A stretch of DNA of 64,000 nucleotides, from NCBI RefSeq assembly GCF_001984575.1, contig NZ_LZNS01000001.1:508904-572903 (forward strand), read 5' to 3'. Below are positions 49,184 through 57,600 of this stretch, in pieces; positions within the stretch are counted from its first letter, which is position 1; every line of letters starts with the position of its first letter. The notes beneath the pieces are model-generated. The model was not told the DNA's origin. It searched no databases and saw only the letters and a list, made by a program, of their open reading frames with translations. A program made the position numbers and the translations under genes. The DNA comes from Streptomyces sp. MP131-18. GTDB lineage: Bacteria; Actinomycetota; Actinomycetes; Streptomycetales; Streptomycetaceae.

Positions 49184-50632
49184 ATGAACGCCGAAGAAAA
49201 GCTGCCCACTTCCCCGACCGCGCACGCTCCTTCCCGCCGGTCGGTGCTGACGACGGCCGGGGCCGCGGCGCTGGCGGCGCCGCTCGGGATGACCGCGCTC
49301 GGCTCCCAGGCCCGCGCCGCGAGCGGCACCCAGACGCAGGCCGACGCCGTGGACGTCATCGTCATAGGCGCCGGCATAGCCGGGGTGACCACGGCCCGCG
49401 AGCTGACGGCCAAGGGCCTGAGCACGCTGGTGCTCGAGGCGCGGGACCGCATCGGCGGCCGCGCGTGGACCTCGACGTTCGCCGGCGAGCAGGTCGAGAT
49501 GGGCGGCACCTGGGTCGACGAGCGGCAGCCGAACATCTGGCGGGAGGTCCAGCGCTACGGGTGGGACCTGACCTCGGACATCATTCCGACGCGCGCCGTG
49601 GCACCCACCGCGACGGGGTACATGGAGTCCACCCCGACGGACGTGTACAACCAGCAGTCGCAGCTCATCACCCCGCTGTTCGAGGGCTCGGAGCAGTATT
49701 TCGAACGGCCCTACGAGCCGCTCTTCCGCGAGGACCTGCTCGCGGACCTGGACCCGCTGTCGATGCGCGACCGGCTCGACCAGATGCGCTACTCGCCCGA
49801 CGAAGAGGCGCTGATCAGCGGCGGCATCGGCGGCCTGACCGGGTCGGCCTCGACCATCGGCCTGACGACGATGGCCCACTGGTGGGCGCTGTCCGGCTGG
49901 ACGTTCGACGACTACGCGGCGACCAGCACCTACCGGCCCGTGGTCGGCTCGACCGCGATGGCCCAGGCCATACTCGACGACTCCACCGCGACGCTCCGGC
50001 TGAACTCGCCGGTGGCCTCCGTCGCGGACGACGGCACCTCGGTGACCGTGACCACGAAGTCCGGGGAGACCCACACCGCGCGCGCCGTGGTCCTCGCCAT
50101 CCCGGTCAACCTGTGGAACAGCATCGACTTCGCGCCGTCCCTGCCCACCGAGTACACCGCGCTGTCCACCGACGGCATCGGCGTCAGGTCCTCGCAGAAG
50201 TTCATCATGCACGTCCGCGGCGCCAACCTGGACGCGTTCTACGCCGAGGCCGCGCCCGGGGCACCGGTGGCCATGGTCATCCCGTTCAAGGAACGCTCGG
50301 ACGGCAACATCATGATCGGCTTCTCCTCCAACGGCAGCTTCGACCCCAGCAACCGCACGCGGCTCCAAGCGGAGTTGCAGCCGTTCTGCGAGGGCATCGA
50401 GGTGGTCGCGGTCAAGGCCCAGCACTGGGGCAACGACCCCTACTCGGCGGGCGGCTGGGCCGTGCGGCGGCCGGGGCTGCTGACCGGCCCCTTCCGGGCG
50501 GTGCAGCAGCCGCAGGGCCGGGTCGTGTTCGCCGGCAGCGACATCGCCAACGGCTGGGCGGGCTTCATGGACGGCGCGGTCGAGTCCGGGTTCACCGCCT
50601 CGGTGCAGGCTTCGCAGATCCTCGGCCTGTAG
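49184..50632 (+). CDS. Tat-exported flavin monoamine oxidase
   Basis: A 482-residue protein from ATG 49184 (AAGGAAG upstream). The N-terminus has a Tat-like signal (SRRSVLTTAGAAALAAPLGM) ending near ARAAS. The FAD-binding motif is VIVIGAGIAGVTTARELTAK and then VLEARDRIGGRAWTSTFAG; the C-terminus has VVFAGSDIANGWAGFMDGAV. It oxidises an amine to an imine with oxygen, giving hydrogen peroxide, outside or at the membrane. In a cluster for a predicted cyclic amine, an exported oxidase could convert an inactive exported amine to an active imine, or detoxify amines. Its own SARP-type promoter ties it to the pathway. Confidence 0.9.
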   Translation: MNAEEKLPTSPTAHAPSRRSVLTTAGAAALAAPLGMTALGSQARAASGTQTQADAVDVIVIGAGIAGVTTARELTAKGLSTLVLEARDRIGGRAWTSTFAGEQVEMGGTWVDERQPNIWREVQRYGWDLTSDIIPTRAVAPTATGYMESTPTDVYNQQSQLITPLFEGSEQYFERPYEPLFREDLLADLDPLSMRDRLDQMRYSPDEEALISGGIGGLTGSASTIGLTTMAHWWALSGWTFDDYAATSTYRPVVGSTAMAQAILDDSTATLRLNSPVASVADDGTSVTVTTKSGETHTARAVVLAIPVNLWNSIDFAPSLPTEYTALSTDGIGVRSSQKFIMHVRGANLDAFYAEAAPGAPVAMVIPFKERSDGNIMIGFSSNGSFDPSNRTRLQAELQPFCEGIEVVAVKAQHWGNDPYSAGGWAVRRPGLLTGPFRAVQQPQGRVVFAGSDIANGWAGFMDGAVESGFTASVQASQILGL

Positions 50633-50666
50633 GCACTCGGCGGCCGGAACGGCACCCAGCGGCACC

Positions 50667-50700
50667 GCGGACCGCGCCCGGGCAACCGGGCGCGGTCCGC
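50667..50700. terminator. Hairpin terminator after the amine oxidase
   Basis: A perfect 15-bp stem (50667-50681 with 50686-50700) with tetraloop GCAA, followed by CCCGTTTT, a GNRA-loop terminator. Confidence 0.85.
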
Positions 50701-50781
50701 CCCGTTTTCCGTGGCGCGGCGCCCCGCCGGCCCCGGGACAAAATACCCCGCCGCCTCTCCCCGGTATTTGCCGCCGGTCGA

Positions 50782-50823
50782 TTACCGGCTCATGACTGCG
50801 CCCTTGCCCGATCCGCGTAACCT
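50782..50823 (+). promoter_or_regulatory. SARP-type promoter of the P450 operon
   Basis: TTACCGG (50782), TGACTGC (50793) and TTGCCCG (50804) are exactly 11 bp apart; 7 bases later comes TAACCT (50818-50823). The 22-mer at 50779-50800 matches that at 48639-48660 at 18 of 22 bases. The start codon is 62 bases past the -10, a normal leader. Confidence 0.7.
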
Positions 50824-50885
50824 GTCGGCGAGTTCTCTCCAGCCCGTTCCGGCAGCGTATGCACGGCCCGTTGAGAGGGGCATGA

Positions 50886-52109
50886 ATGACCGCGATGGCA
50901 CCGCCGACCAGACTGTTCGAGTCCGACTTCTACCAGGACCCTTTTCCCACCTACGAGTGGCTGCGCGAAAACTCGCCCATGCACGAATTCAAGTTCCCCA
51001 TGGGCGATATTCCGGTGTGGATAGCCACACGCTTCGACGACGTACAGCGGCTGCTCGGCGACACGCGTTTCAGTAACAATCCCGCGTTCGCGAGCAAGGA
51101 GTTCGTCGACGGCGGCATGGCGGTGGGGCAGGGCACGGCGGTCGAACGCATCCTCACGATGCTGGACCCGCCGGACCACACGCGGGTGCGCAAGCTGACC
51201 ATGAGCACCTTCACGCCGCGGCGGATCGCCCAGTGGGAGGAGCCGACCGTCCGGATCGTCGAGGAGGCGCTCGACCGCCTGGCCGAGCAGGAGCGGCCGG
51301 ACGTCATGGACTACGCCGGCGCGATCCCCGCGCACCTGATCGGCGGCATCCTGGGCTTCTCCCTCAGCCGGTTCCAGGACATGCTGCACGCCATCGAGCG
51401 GGCCTTCCACACCGACCCGGACCACGACGAGCAGAACCGGGACGCGTTCGAGGAGATCGCCGAGTACGGCCGTGAGCTGATCGCGCACAAGCGGCGCGAG
51501 CCCGGCGACGACATCACCTCCGCCCTGATCCAGGCGCGCGACGGCGACGAACGGCTGAACGAGGAGGAACTCGTCGCCACGATGGCCGTGCTGATCATGG
51601 CCGGGCTCGACACCACGAGGAACCTCATCGCCACCTCCGTCCTCTCCCTGCTGGAACGCCCCGAGCAGCGCCGGCTGCTGATGGAGCGCCCCGACCTGAA
51701 GGACAGCGCGACCGAGGAGTTCATCCGGTTCAACGGCGGCGTGGCCGTCGGCTTCTTCCGCTTCGCCCGGGAGGACCTGGAGTTCGCCGGGGTACGGCTG
51801 CCCGCGGGAACGCCCGTCATCCCCTCCATCGCCTCCGCCAACCGCGACCCGCGGCGCTGGCCGGACGCGGACCGGCTGGACATCACCCGCGACGGCCCGC
51901 GCCACGTCGGCTTCGGCCACGGGCTGCACAACTGCCTCGGCGCGGCGCTCGCGCGCCTGGAGGCGAGCGTCGCCATCCCGGCGATCCTGCGGCGCTTCCC
52001 CGCCATGCAGGCGGCGGTGCCCGCCGAGGAGCTGACGTACGACGACATGTGGCTGGTGCGCAGCATCCAGTCCTTCCCCGTCCACCTGAACGGCGACGCG
52101 CCGCGGTGA
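50886..52109 (+). CDS. Cytochrome P450
   Basis: A 407-residue protein from ATG 50886 with GAGAGGGG upstream. All class motifs are intact: I-helix AVLIMAGLDTTRNLIA, ExxR in EEFIRFNGG, and the heme loop VGFGHGLHNCLGAALARLE with the thiolate Cys at about residue 348. The I-helix has AGLDT rather than the common AGHET. The bacterial soluble class uses the ferredoxin encoded 19 bases downstream. It should hydroxylate or epoxidise the polyketide or the alkaloid ring. Because its heme residues are intact it is not one of the P450-like glycosyltransferase helpers. Confidence 0.95.
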   Translation: MTAMAPPTRLFESDFYQDPFPTYEWLRENSPMHEFKFPMGDIPVWIATRFDDVQRLLGDTRFSNNPAFASKEFVDGGMAVGQGTAVERILTMLDPPDHTRVRKLTMSTFTPRRIAQWEEPTVRIVEEALDRLAEQERPDVMDYAGAIPAHLIGGILGFSLSRFQDMLHAIERAFHTDPDHDEQNRDAFEEIAEYGRELIAHKRREPGDDITSALIQARDGDERLNEEELVATMAVLIMAGLDTTRNLIATSVLSLLERPEQRRLLMERPDLKDSATEEFIRFNGGVAVGFFRFAREDLEFAGVRLPAGTPVIPSIASANRDPRRWPDADRLDITRDGPRHVGFGHGLHNCLGAALARLEASVAIPAILRRFPAMQAAVPAEELTYDDMWLVRSIQSFPVHLNGDAPR

Positions 52110-52128
52110 GGGGCGAGGAGAACGCCGG

Positions 52129-52353
52129 ATGAGCAGGACGCTGCACGTCGACGGAAGAGCCTGCATCGCGTCCGGGCTCTGCGCCGCGCTGCACCCGGAC
52201 CTGTTCCGGCTCAACGGCGCGGGCGTCGCGGAGCCGGTGCGGCGGGAACTCACCGACGCCGACGACATCACGTCCGCGGAGGACGTGGCCGACTGCTGTC
52301 CGAGCGCCGCCGTGTCGGTGCTCGGCGCGGAGGCCGGCGGTCCCGGCGCCTGA
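52129..52353 (+). CDS. 3Fe-4S ferredoxin
   Basis: A 74-residue protein from ATG 52129 with GAGGAG upstream. The cluster-binding Cys pattern is DGRACIASGLCAALHPDLF followed by ADCCPSAAVSVLG, i.e. C-x5-C and a distal CP, typical of single 3Fe-4S ferredoxins that feed P450s in Streptomyces. It follows the P450 in the same operon and would be its electron donor; the ferredoxin reductase must come from elsewhere. Confidence 0.94.
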   Translation: MSRTLHVDGRACIASGLCAALHPDLFRLNGAGVAEPVRRELTDADDITSAEDVADCCPSAAVSVLGAEAGGPGA

Positions 52354-52396
52354 GGTACGGGCGCCCGAGGTCCGGGCGCCCGAGGTCCGGGCGCCC
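52352..52396. repeat. Three tandem 15-bp repeats after the ferredoxin
   Basis: GAGGTACGGGCGCCC, then two exact GAGGTCCGGGCGCCC copies, head to tail. The first overlaps the ferredoxin stop codon. Each contains the palindrome GGGCGCCC, so the array can also form alternative hairpins. Confidence 0.85.
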
Positions 52397-52444
52397 GGGC
52401 GACGACCGCCCCATCAACGACCAGCTGGAAAGGACGATGCAACA

Positions 52445-53329
52445 GTGGCGGACACAACCGCGGTGACGGTACTCGGACTCGGCAACATGGGGGCGGCGCT
52501 CGCCGACGCCTTCCTTGCCGCAGGCCACTCGACGACCGTGTGGAACCGGACGGCGGACAAGGCGGACCCGCTGGTCGGCAAGGGGGCCAGGCGTGCGGCC
52601 ACGGTCGAGGAGGCCGTGCGGGCCAGCCCCGTCGTGGTCGTCTGCCTCCTGGACTACGACGCCGTGCACGAGGTGCTCGACCCGGTGGGCGGCGCGCTGC
52701 GCGGCCGCGCCGTGTTCAACCTGACCAACGGCACGCCGCGGCAGGCCCGCGACACCGCCGGGTGGGCGGGGAAGCTGGGCTGCGAGTACGTCGACGGCGG
52801 CATCATGGCGGTGCCGCAGATCATCGGGAGCGAGTCGGCGTTCGTCCTGTACAGCGGTCCTGGCAAGGCCGCGTTCGAGGCGGGCAGGGAACTGCTCGGA
52901 GTCCTGGGCGCGGCCCGGTTCGTCGGGGACGACGCGGGCCTGGCCTCGCTGCTCGACCTGGCCCTGAACGGCGCGATGTACGGCCTGCTGGGCGGCGCCA
53001 TGCACGCCATTGCCGTGGTGGGCACGGAGGGGGTCAAGGCGCAGGACTTCTCCGCCGAGCTGCTGGTGCCCTACCTGACGTCGATGACGGGCATCATCCC
53101 CCACTTCGCCCGGCAGATCGACACCGGCGAGTACCAGGTGGACGTCGTGGCGGCGCTCGGCATGCAGCAGGTCGGGTACCGGAACATCCGCCGGGCCAGC
53201 CTGGACCAGGGCATCAGCACGGACCTGCTCGACCCGATGCAGTCGCTGATGGACCGGCGGGTGGCCGACGGGTTCGCCGACGACGACTTCTCCGCGGTGG
53301 CCGAGGTGCTGAAGAACTCGGGGACCTGA
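52445..53329 (+). CDS. Imine-reductase-like NADPH oxidoreductase (copy 2)
   Basis: A 294-residue protein from GTG 52445 (GGAAAGG upstream). It is closer to characterised imine reductases than copy 1: VLGLGNMGAALADAFLAAGH, TTVWNRTADKADPLVGKG, FNLTNGTPRQAR, and GGIMAVPQIIGSESAFVLYSG are all typical. The catalytic position holds Asp (D171 in SLLDLALNG), as in (R)-selective enzymes. It would reduce a cyclic imine to a secondary amine with NADPH. It is probably the last gene of the P450-ferredoxin operon and converges on the second flavin monooxygenase gene. Presence of two such proteins suggests two imine reductions or a catalytic/non-catalytic pair. Confidence 0.88.
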   Translation: MADTTAVTVLGLGNMGAALADAFLAAGHSTTVWNRTADKADPLVGKGARRAATVEEAVRASPVVVVCLLDYDAVHEVLDPVGGALRGRAVFNLTNGTPRQARDTAGWAGKLGCEYVDGGIMAVPQIIGSESAFVLYSGPGKAAFEAGRELLGVLGAARFVGDDAGLASLLDLALNGAMYGLLGGAMHAIAVVGTEGVKAQDFSAELLVPYLTSMTGIIPHFARQIDTGEYQVDVVAALGMQQVGYRNIRRASLDQGISTDLLDPMQSLMDRRVADGFADDDFSAVAEVLKNSGT

Positions 53330-53346
53330 TCCCGCCGCCCCCCACA

Positions 53347-53388
53347 CGATGCGGCCTCCACGCCGGCGAAGGCGTGGAGGCCGCATCG
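53347..53388. terminator. Strong bidirectional terminator
   Basis: A perfect 18-bp stem (53347-53364 with 53371-53388) with loop GGCGAA between the imine-reductase-like gene (+) and the flavin monooxygenase gene (-). In the paralogous gene pair near 36.8 kb this place is taken by two hairpins and a MITE. Confidence 0.9.
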
Positions 53389-53413
53389 CTGTCCCGGCCG
53401 GCGGCCGGGCCGC

Positions 53414-54586
53414 TCAGAGCACCGTGGTGTTCGGGTCGAGCCCGAGCAGGACCCGCCCGTACACCTCCAGATTGGCGTCCGGCGTCATCACGGCGTGCAT
53501 GGAGAAGCCCTGGACGTCGCGGAAGAAACGCTGGATGGGCAGGCTGCGCTGGATCGCCGAGGCGCCGCTCGCGGCGAACAGCGTCTGGGTGGCCTCGCGC
53601 GCCAGCTTCACCGCGAAGCCGCACTGGCCGCGCAGCGTGGCCCGTTCCTCCGTGGTCAGCCGCTCGCCGGCGTCGGCGCGCTCCTGCACGATGCCGGCCT
53701 GGGCGGCCAGCAGCGCGCGGGCGGCCGCCAGTTGGTTGGCGGCGGTGGCCACCTGGATCTGCGTCAGCGGATGCTCGGCCTGGTCCTGCCACGCGGTGTA
53801 GGACAGCGGCCGGTGCACGCGTTCGAGGAACAGGTCGTAGGCGCCCTGCGCCATGCCGATCAGCGTCGAGGTCGACTCGGCCATGACGACGCTGATCAGG
53901 CCGTAGTCCCGGCCCTCGCCCGGCCCGGTGGGCTCGCCGCCGCCCGCGGCGAACGCCTCGCCCATGTCGATGGCCCGGTGCGCCGGGATGAACACGTCGG
54001 TCGCGAACGTCGTCGAACTCCCGGTGGCCGCCGCGGCCATCGTGTCCCAGTCGTCATCGAAGGTGATGTCGCCGATGGGCACCACGGTCAGCATCTGCTG
54101 GACCGTTCCGTCCGGGTGGTGGAGGTTGGTGGCGGCCAGGTTCCAGTCGGCGCCGCGGCAGCCGGTGTTGAACCGCCAGGCGCCGTTGAGCAGGTAGCCG
54201 CCCTCGGTGGGCACCAGGGTGCCGGAGGGGGTGAAGCCGCCGGAGACGCGGGCCGAGCCGCCGGCGTACACCTCCTGCTGCGCCCGCTCGGGAAAGAGGC
54301 GGACCATCCAGGCCGCGGTGATGAAGCCCTCGCAGACCCAGCCGGTCGAACCACAGCCCCTGGATATTTCGAGAAGCAGATCGATGTGCTGGGGAACGGA
54401 GAGTTCCAGGCCGCCGAACCGCTTGGGCACACCGGTCCTGAAAACGTCGGCCTTTTCGAGGAGTTCGAGATTCTGCTCCGAGATCCAGCGCTGGTCCTCG
54501 CCTTCCTTCCCGTTCTCCCTGAGCGTCGGAACAATTGCGCGCACCGCGTCCAGAACAGTCGCGGCTTCCCTCTCGGTCCCGGCCAT
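53414..54586 (-). CDS. Acyl-CoA-dehydrogenase-fold flavin-dependent monooxygenase (copy 2)
   Basis: A 390-residue protein. ATG 54586 has GAGGAG 7 bases upstream; an ATG 8 codons earlier lacks one. It is a clear paralogue of the protein at 36977-38155: both carry PxRFGGLxL, LxEISRGCGSTGW, SGGFTPxGTxxPTEGGYLL and xWRFNTGCRxADW, and both end in L-x-P-x-T-x-V-L. It should be a reduced-flavin-dependent hydroxylase, epoxidase or N-oxygenase served by the reductase at 48069. It lies 71 bases after the PKS gene on the same strand, so it is probably cotranscribed with the PKS, which places its action on the polyketide rather than on the sugar. Confidence 0.85.
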   Translation of the reverse strand: MAGTEREAATVLDAVRAIVPTLRENGKEGEDQRWISEQNLELLEKADVFRTGVPKRFGGLELSVPQHIDLLLEISRGCGSTGWVCEGFITAAWMVRLFPERAQQEVYAGGSARVSGGFTPSGTLVPTEGGYLLNGAWRFNTGCRGADWNLAATNLHHPDGTVQQMLTVVPIGDITFDDDWDTMAAAATGSSTTFATDVFIPAHRAIDMGEAFAAGGGEPTGPGEGRDYGLISVVMAESTSTLIGMAQGAYDLFLERVHRPLSYTAWQDQAEHPLTQIQVATAANQLAAARALLAAQAGIVQERADAGERLTTEERATLRGQCGFAVKLAREATQTLFAASGASAIQRSLPIQRFFRDVQGFSMHAVMTPDANLEVYGRVLLGLDPNTTVL

Positions 54587-54657
54587 ACTGTCTCCTCTGT
54601 TCGACGTCACACACGAGTGTGGCGAAAGGCACCCATCGGACGGTCACCGCCCGGTGG

Positions 54658-57600
54658 TCAGCTCCCTTCCGGAGCGGGGAACCAGCCCGATTCCGCGAAG
54701 AACCGGATCTGCTTGCGCACGAGAGAGGCGGACGCGGCGGGGCAGGTGATGCCACTGCCGCCGAGTGCCGCCGCCGTGCGCGCGGTGTCGGTCGCCGGGT
54801 AGAACGACTCGCTGTCCTCGACGAGCATCTCGACCGCGTCGAGGAGCGGCGCGATGGCGTTGTCGGGGTCCGCCCGGACGAGGTCGATCCAGTCGGCGGG
54901 GTCCACCTCCGCCGGCCGGTACCCGAACGACCGCAGCTCGGCGACCATGTCGTCCATCGTCACGTGGCTCTCGTTGCCGAGGTGGAAGGTCCCGCCCGCG
55001 GAGGCGGCCCGCCGCGAGACGGCGACGAGCGCGGCGCTCGCGTAGTCCACCGGCATCAGCCGGAACAGCCCCGGCAGTGCCTTCGGCGCGGCGCCGGACT
55101 GCACGACGCCCTTGACCATCAGCCAGACGAAGTCCCGGGTCTGGCAGGCGCCGTTGCGGAGGTCCCCGGCGACCTGGTCGACGCGGTACACGTTCACCGG
55201 CAGGCCGCGCTCGCGGGCCAGGCCGACGATCTGCTCGGCGACCCACTTGCTCTGGGTGTAGCCGTTCGGCAGCGCCTCGCCCGGGCCCGTGGGGTCGGTC
55301 ACCGCCAGGGGAACACCCGGGGTGACCGGCCCGGCGAACACGCCGGTGGTCGAGACGTGGTGCAGCGGCACCGTGCGGTGCCGGGCGGCGAGGCGCAGCA
55401 GTTCCTCGGTGCCCAGGACGTTGGCGGCCTTCAGCGTCGGATACGGATGAATCCAGTTGACCGAGGCGCCGCAGTGGTAGACGGCGTCGACCGTGCGGGC
55501 GAGCGCGTCGAACCGTTCCGCCGCGAGGCCGATCCCGGGCTCGGCCAGGTCGCCGACGACGATGCGCAGCCGGCCGGTGTCGACCTCGTCCCGGATGCGG
55601 TACCACTCCAGGTTGGCCAGGACCCGGCGAAGGCCCCCGGCCTCGTCCGCGGCCCGCACCAGGCAGTGCACCGTGGCGCTCGTGGTCCGCAGCAGGTCGC
55701 GCAGGACGAACGCGCCCAGGAAGCCGGTGGCCCCCGTCAGCAGGACCTCCGCCGGGTCCTCGGCCACGCGGACGACCTCGTCGGCGGGGCGGATGTCGTC
55801 GGCGAGGCGGATGTCGGCCGCGTAGTCGGTGGGCTGCGCGGCGTCCTGGTCCGCATCCGCGGGCCGCAGCTCGCCGAGCAGGTGGGCGGCCAGCTCCCCG
55901 GGCGTCGGGTGGTCGAACACCAGGCTGGCCGGCAGGCGGCGGCCGACCACGCCGCCGAGCCGGTTGCGCAGTTCGACGGAGGTCAGCGAGTCGAAGCCGA
56001 GCCCGGCGAACGGCTGTTCCTCCCCGATGCCGGCGGGGTCGGGGTGGCCCAGGACGGCGGCGACCTCGGCGCGCACCAGGTCCAGGACGGTGCGGTGGCG
56101 CTCCGCCTCCGGCAGTCCGGCGAGGAGCGCGGCGAGGGTTTCCGCGTTCATGCCGTTCTCGCGCACCGTGCCGCGCAGCGGGCTGCGGGCCAGCCGGGAG
56201 AACACCAGCGGCGCCTGGGCGGGCCGCTGCCGCAGTGTCGCCATGTCGACCGGAACGCCGACGACGGCGGCGTGGCCGAGGGCGAGCGCGGTGTCCAGCG
56301 TCCGCGGCCCCCGGTCGGACGCCACCAGCCGGAAGCCGGTCCTGACGATGCGGTCGACGTCGGTCTGGTCGAGGTTCGCGGCCATGGCACTCAGCTGCTC
56401 CCACAGGCCCCACGCCGTGGAGGTCGCGGCGAGCCCCGCGGCCCTGCGGTGCTGCGCCAGGGCGTCGAGGAAGGAGTTGGCGGCGGCGTAGTTGGCCTGG
56501 CCCGCGCTGCCGATCACGCCCGCGAGCGAGGAGAACAGCACGAACGCGGACAGTTCCAGGCCGCGGGTCAGATCGTGCAGATGCCAGGCGGCGTCCACCT
56601 TCGGCCGCAGCACCGCGTTCAGCCGCTCGGGGGTGAGGGCGGTGATCAGGCCGTCGTCGAGGACGCCGGCCGCGTGGATCACGCCGGTCAGCGGCAGGTC
56701 TTCGGGCACGGCGGCGAGGAGCGCCGCGAGGGCCTCGCGGTCGGAGGTGTCGCAGGCGGCGACGGTGACCCGGGCGCCGAGCGCTTCGAGGGAGGCGCGC
56801 AACGCGTCGGCGCCGGGCGCGTCAGGACCGCTGCGGCTCGTCAGCAGCAGGTGCTCGACGCCGTGTTCCGCGGCGAGGTGGTGGGCGAACAGCGCGCCGA
56901 GCGTTCCGGTGCCGCCGGTGATCAGGACGGTGCCGTGCGGGTTCCATGCGCCGCTGGGCGCCGTCTTCGCATCGGGCGGCCCGACGCGGTCGGCGCGCGG
57001 CACGAGCACCCGCCCGCCGCGCACGGCGGCCTGGGCCTCGCCAGAGGCGACGACGGCGGGCAGGGCCGCCGCGGACGCCTCCTCGTCGTCGACGTCGACG
57101 AGGACGAACCGGCCGGGCGATTCTGACTGGGCGGTGCGCAGCAGACCCCAGACGGCCGAGCCGGCCAGGTCCCGCACGTCCTCCTCCCCGGCCGCGACCG
57201 CGCCGCGGGTGACGACCACCAGCGGCGTGGTGCCGAGCCGGTCGTCGGCCAGCCAGTCCCTGACCAGGTCGAGGGCACGGTGGGTCGCGCCGTACACCGA
57301 GGAGACGACGTCGCCGTCCGGCGCCGGGCCGTGCCAGGAGAACACGCCCGCCATCGCCTCCCCGCTGTCCGCGGCCTTGCGCGCGGCGGCGACGTCCGGC
57401 AGGTGCTCGGCCGCGAACCGGTTGGTGCCCAGCTGCGCCCAGCGCAGCGGGACTTCGGGCCGGGGCAGGGCGACCGGCCGCCAGCCGACGTGGAACAGGT
57501 CGTCGTGGTGGCGCGCGCCCGTGCCGCCGAGTTCCTCCGCCGTGACCCCGCGGAAGGTCAGCGGCCCCGCCGTGGCGACCGGGCGGCCCTCCGGGTCCGT

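Noticed and set aside
50886..52109. P450-like helper of the glycosyltransferase (DesVIII/EryCII type)
   Set aside because: Helpers lack the heme Cys; this protein has a complete heme-binding loop and ExxR motif and sits next to a ferredoxin.
52352..52396. CRISPR array
   Set aside because: Repeats are only 15 bp, directly adjacent without spacers, and no cas genes are present.
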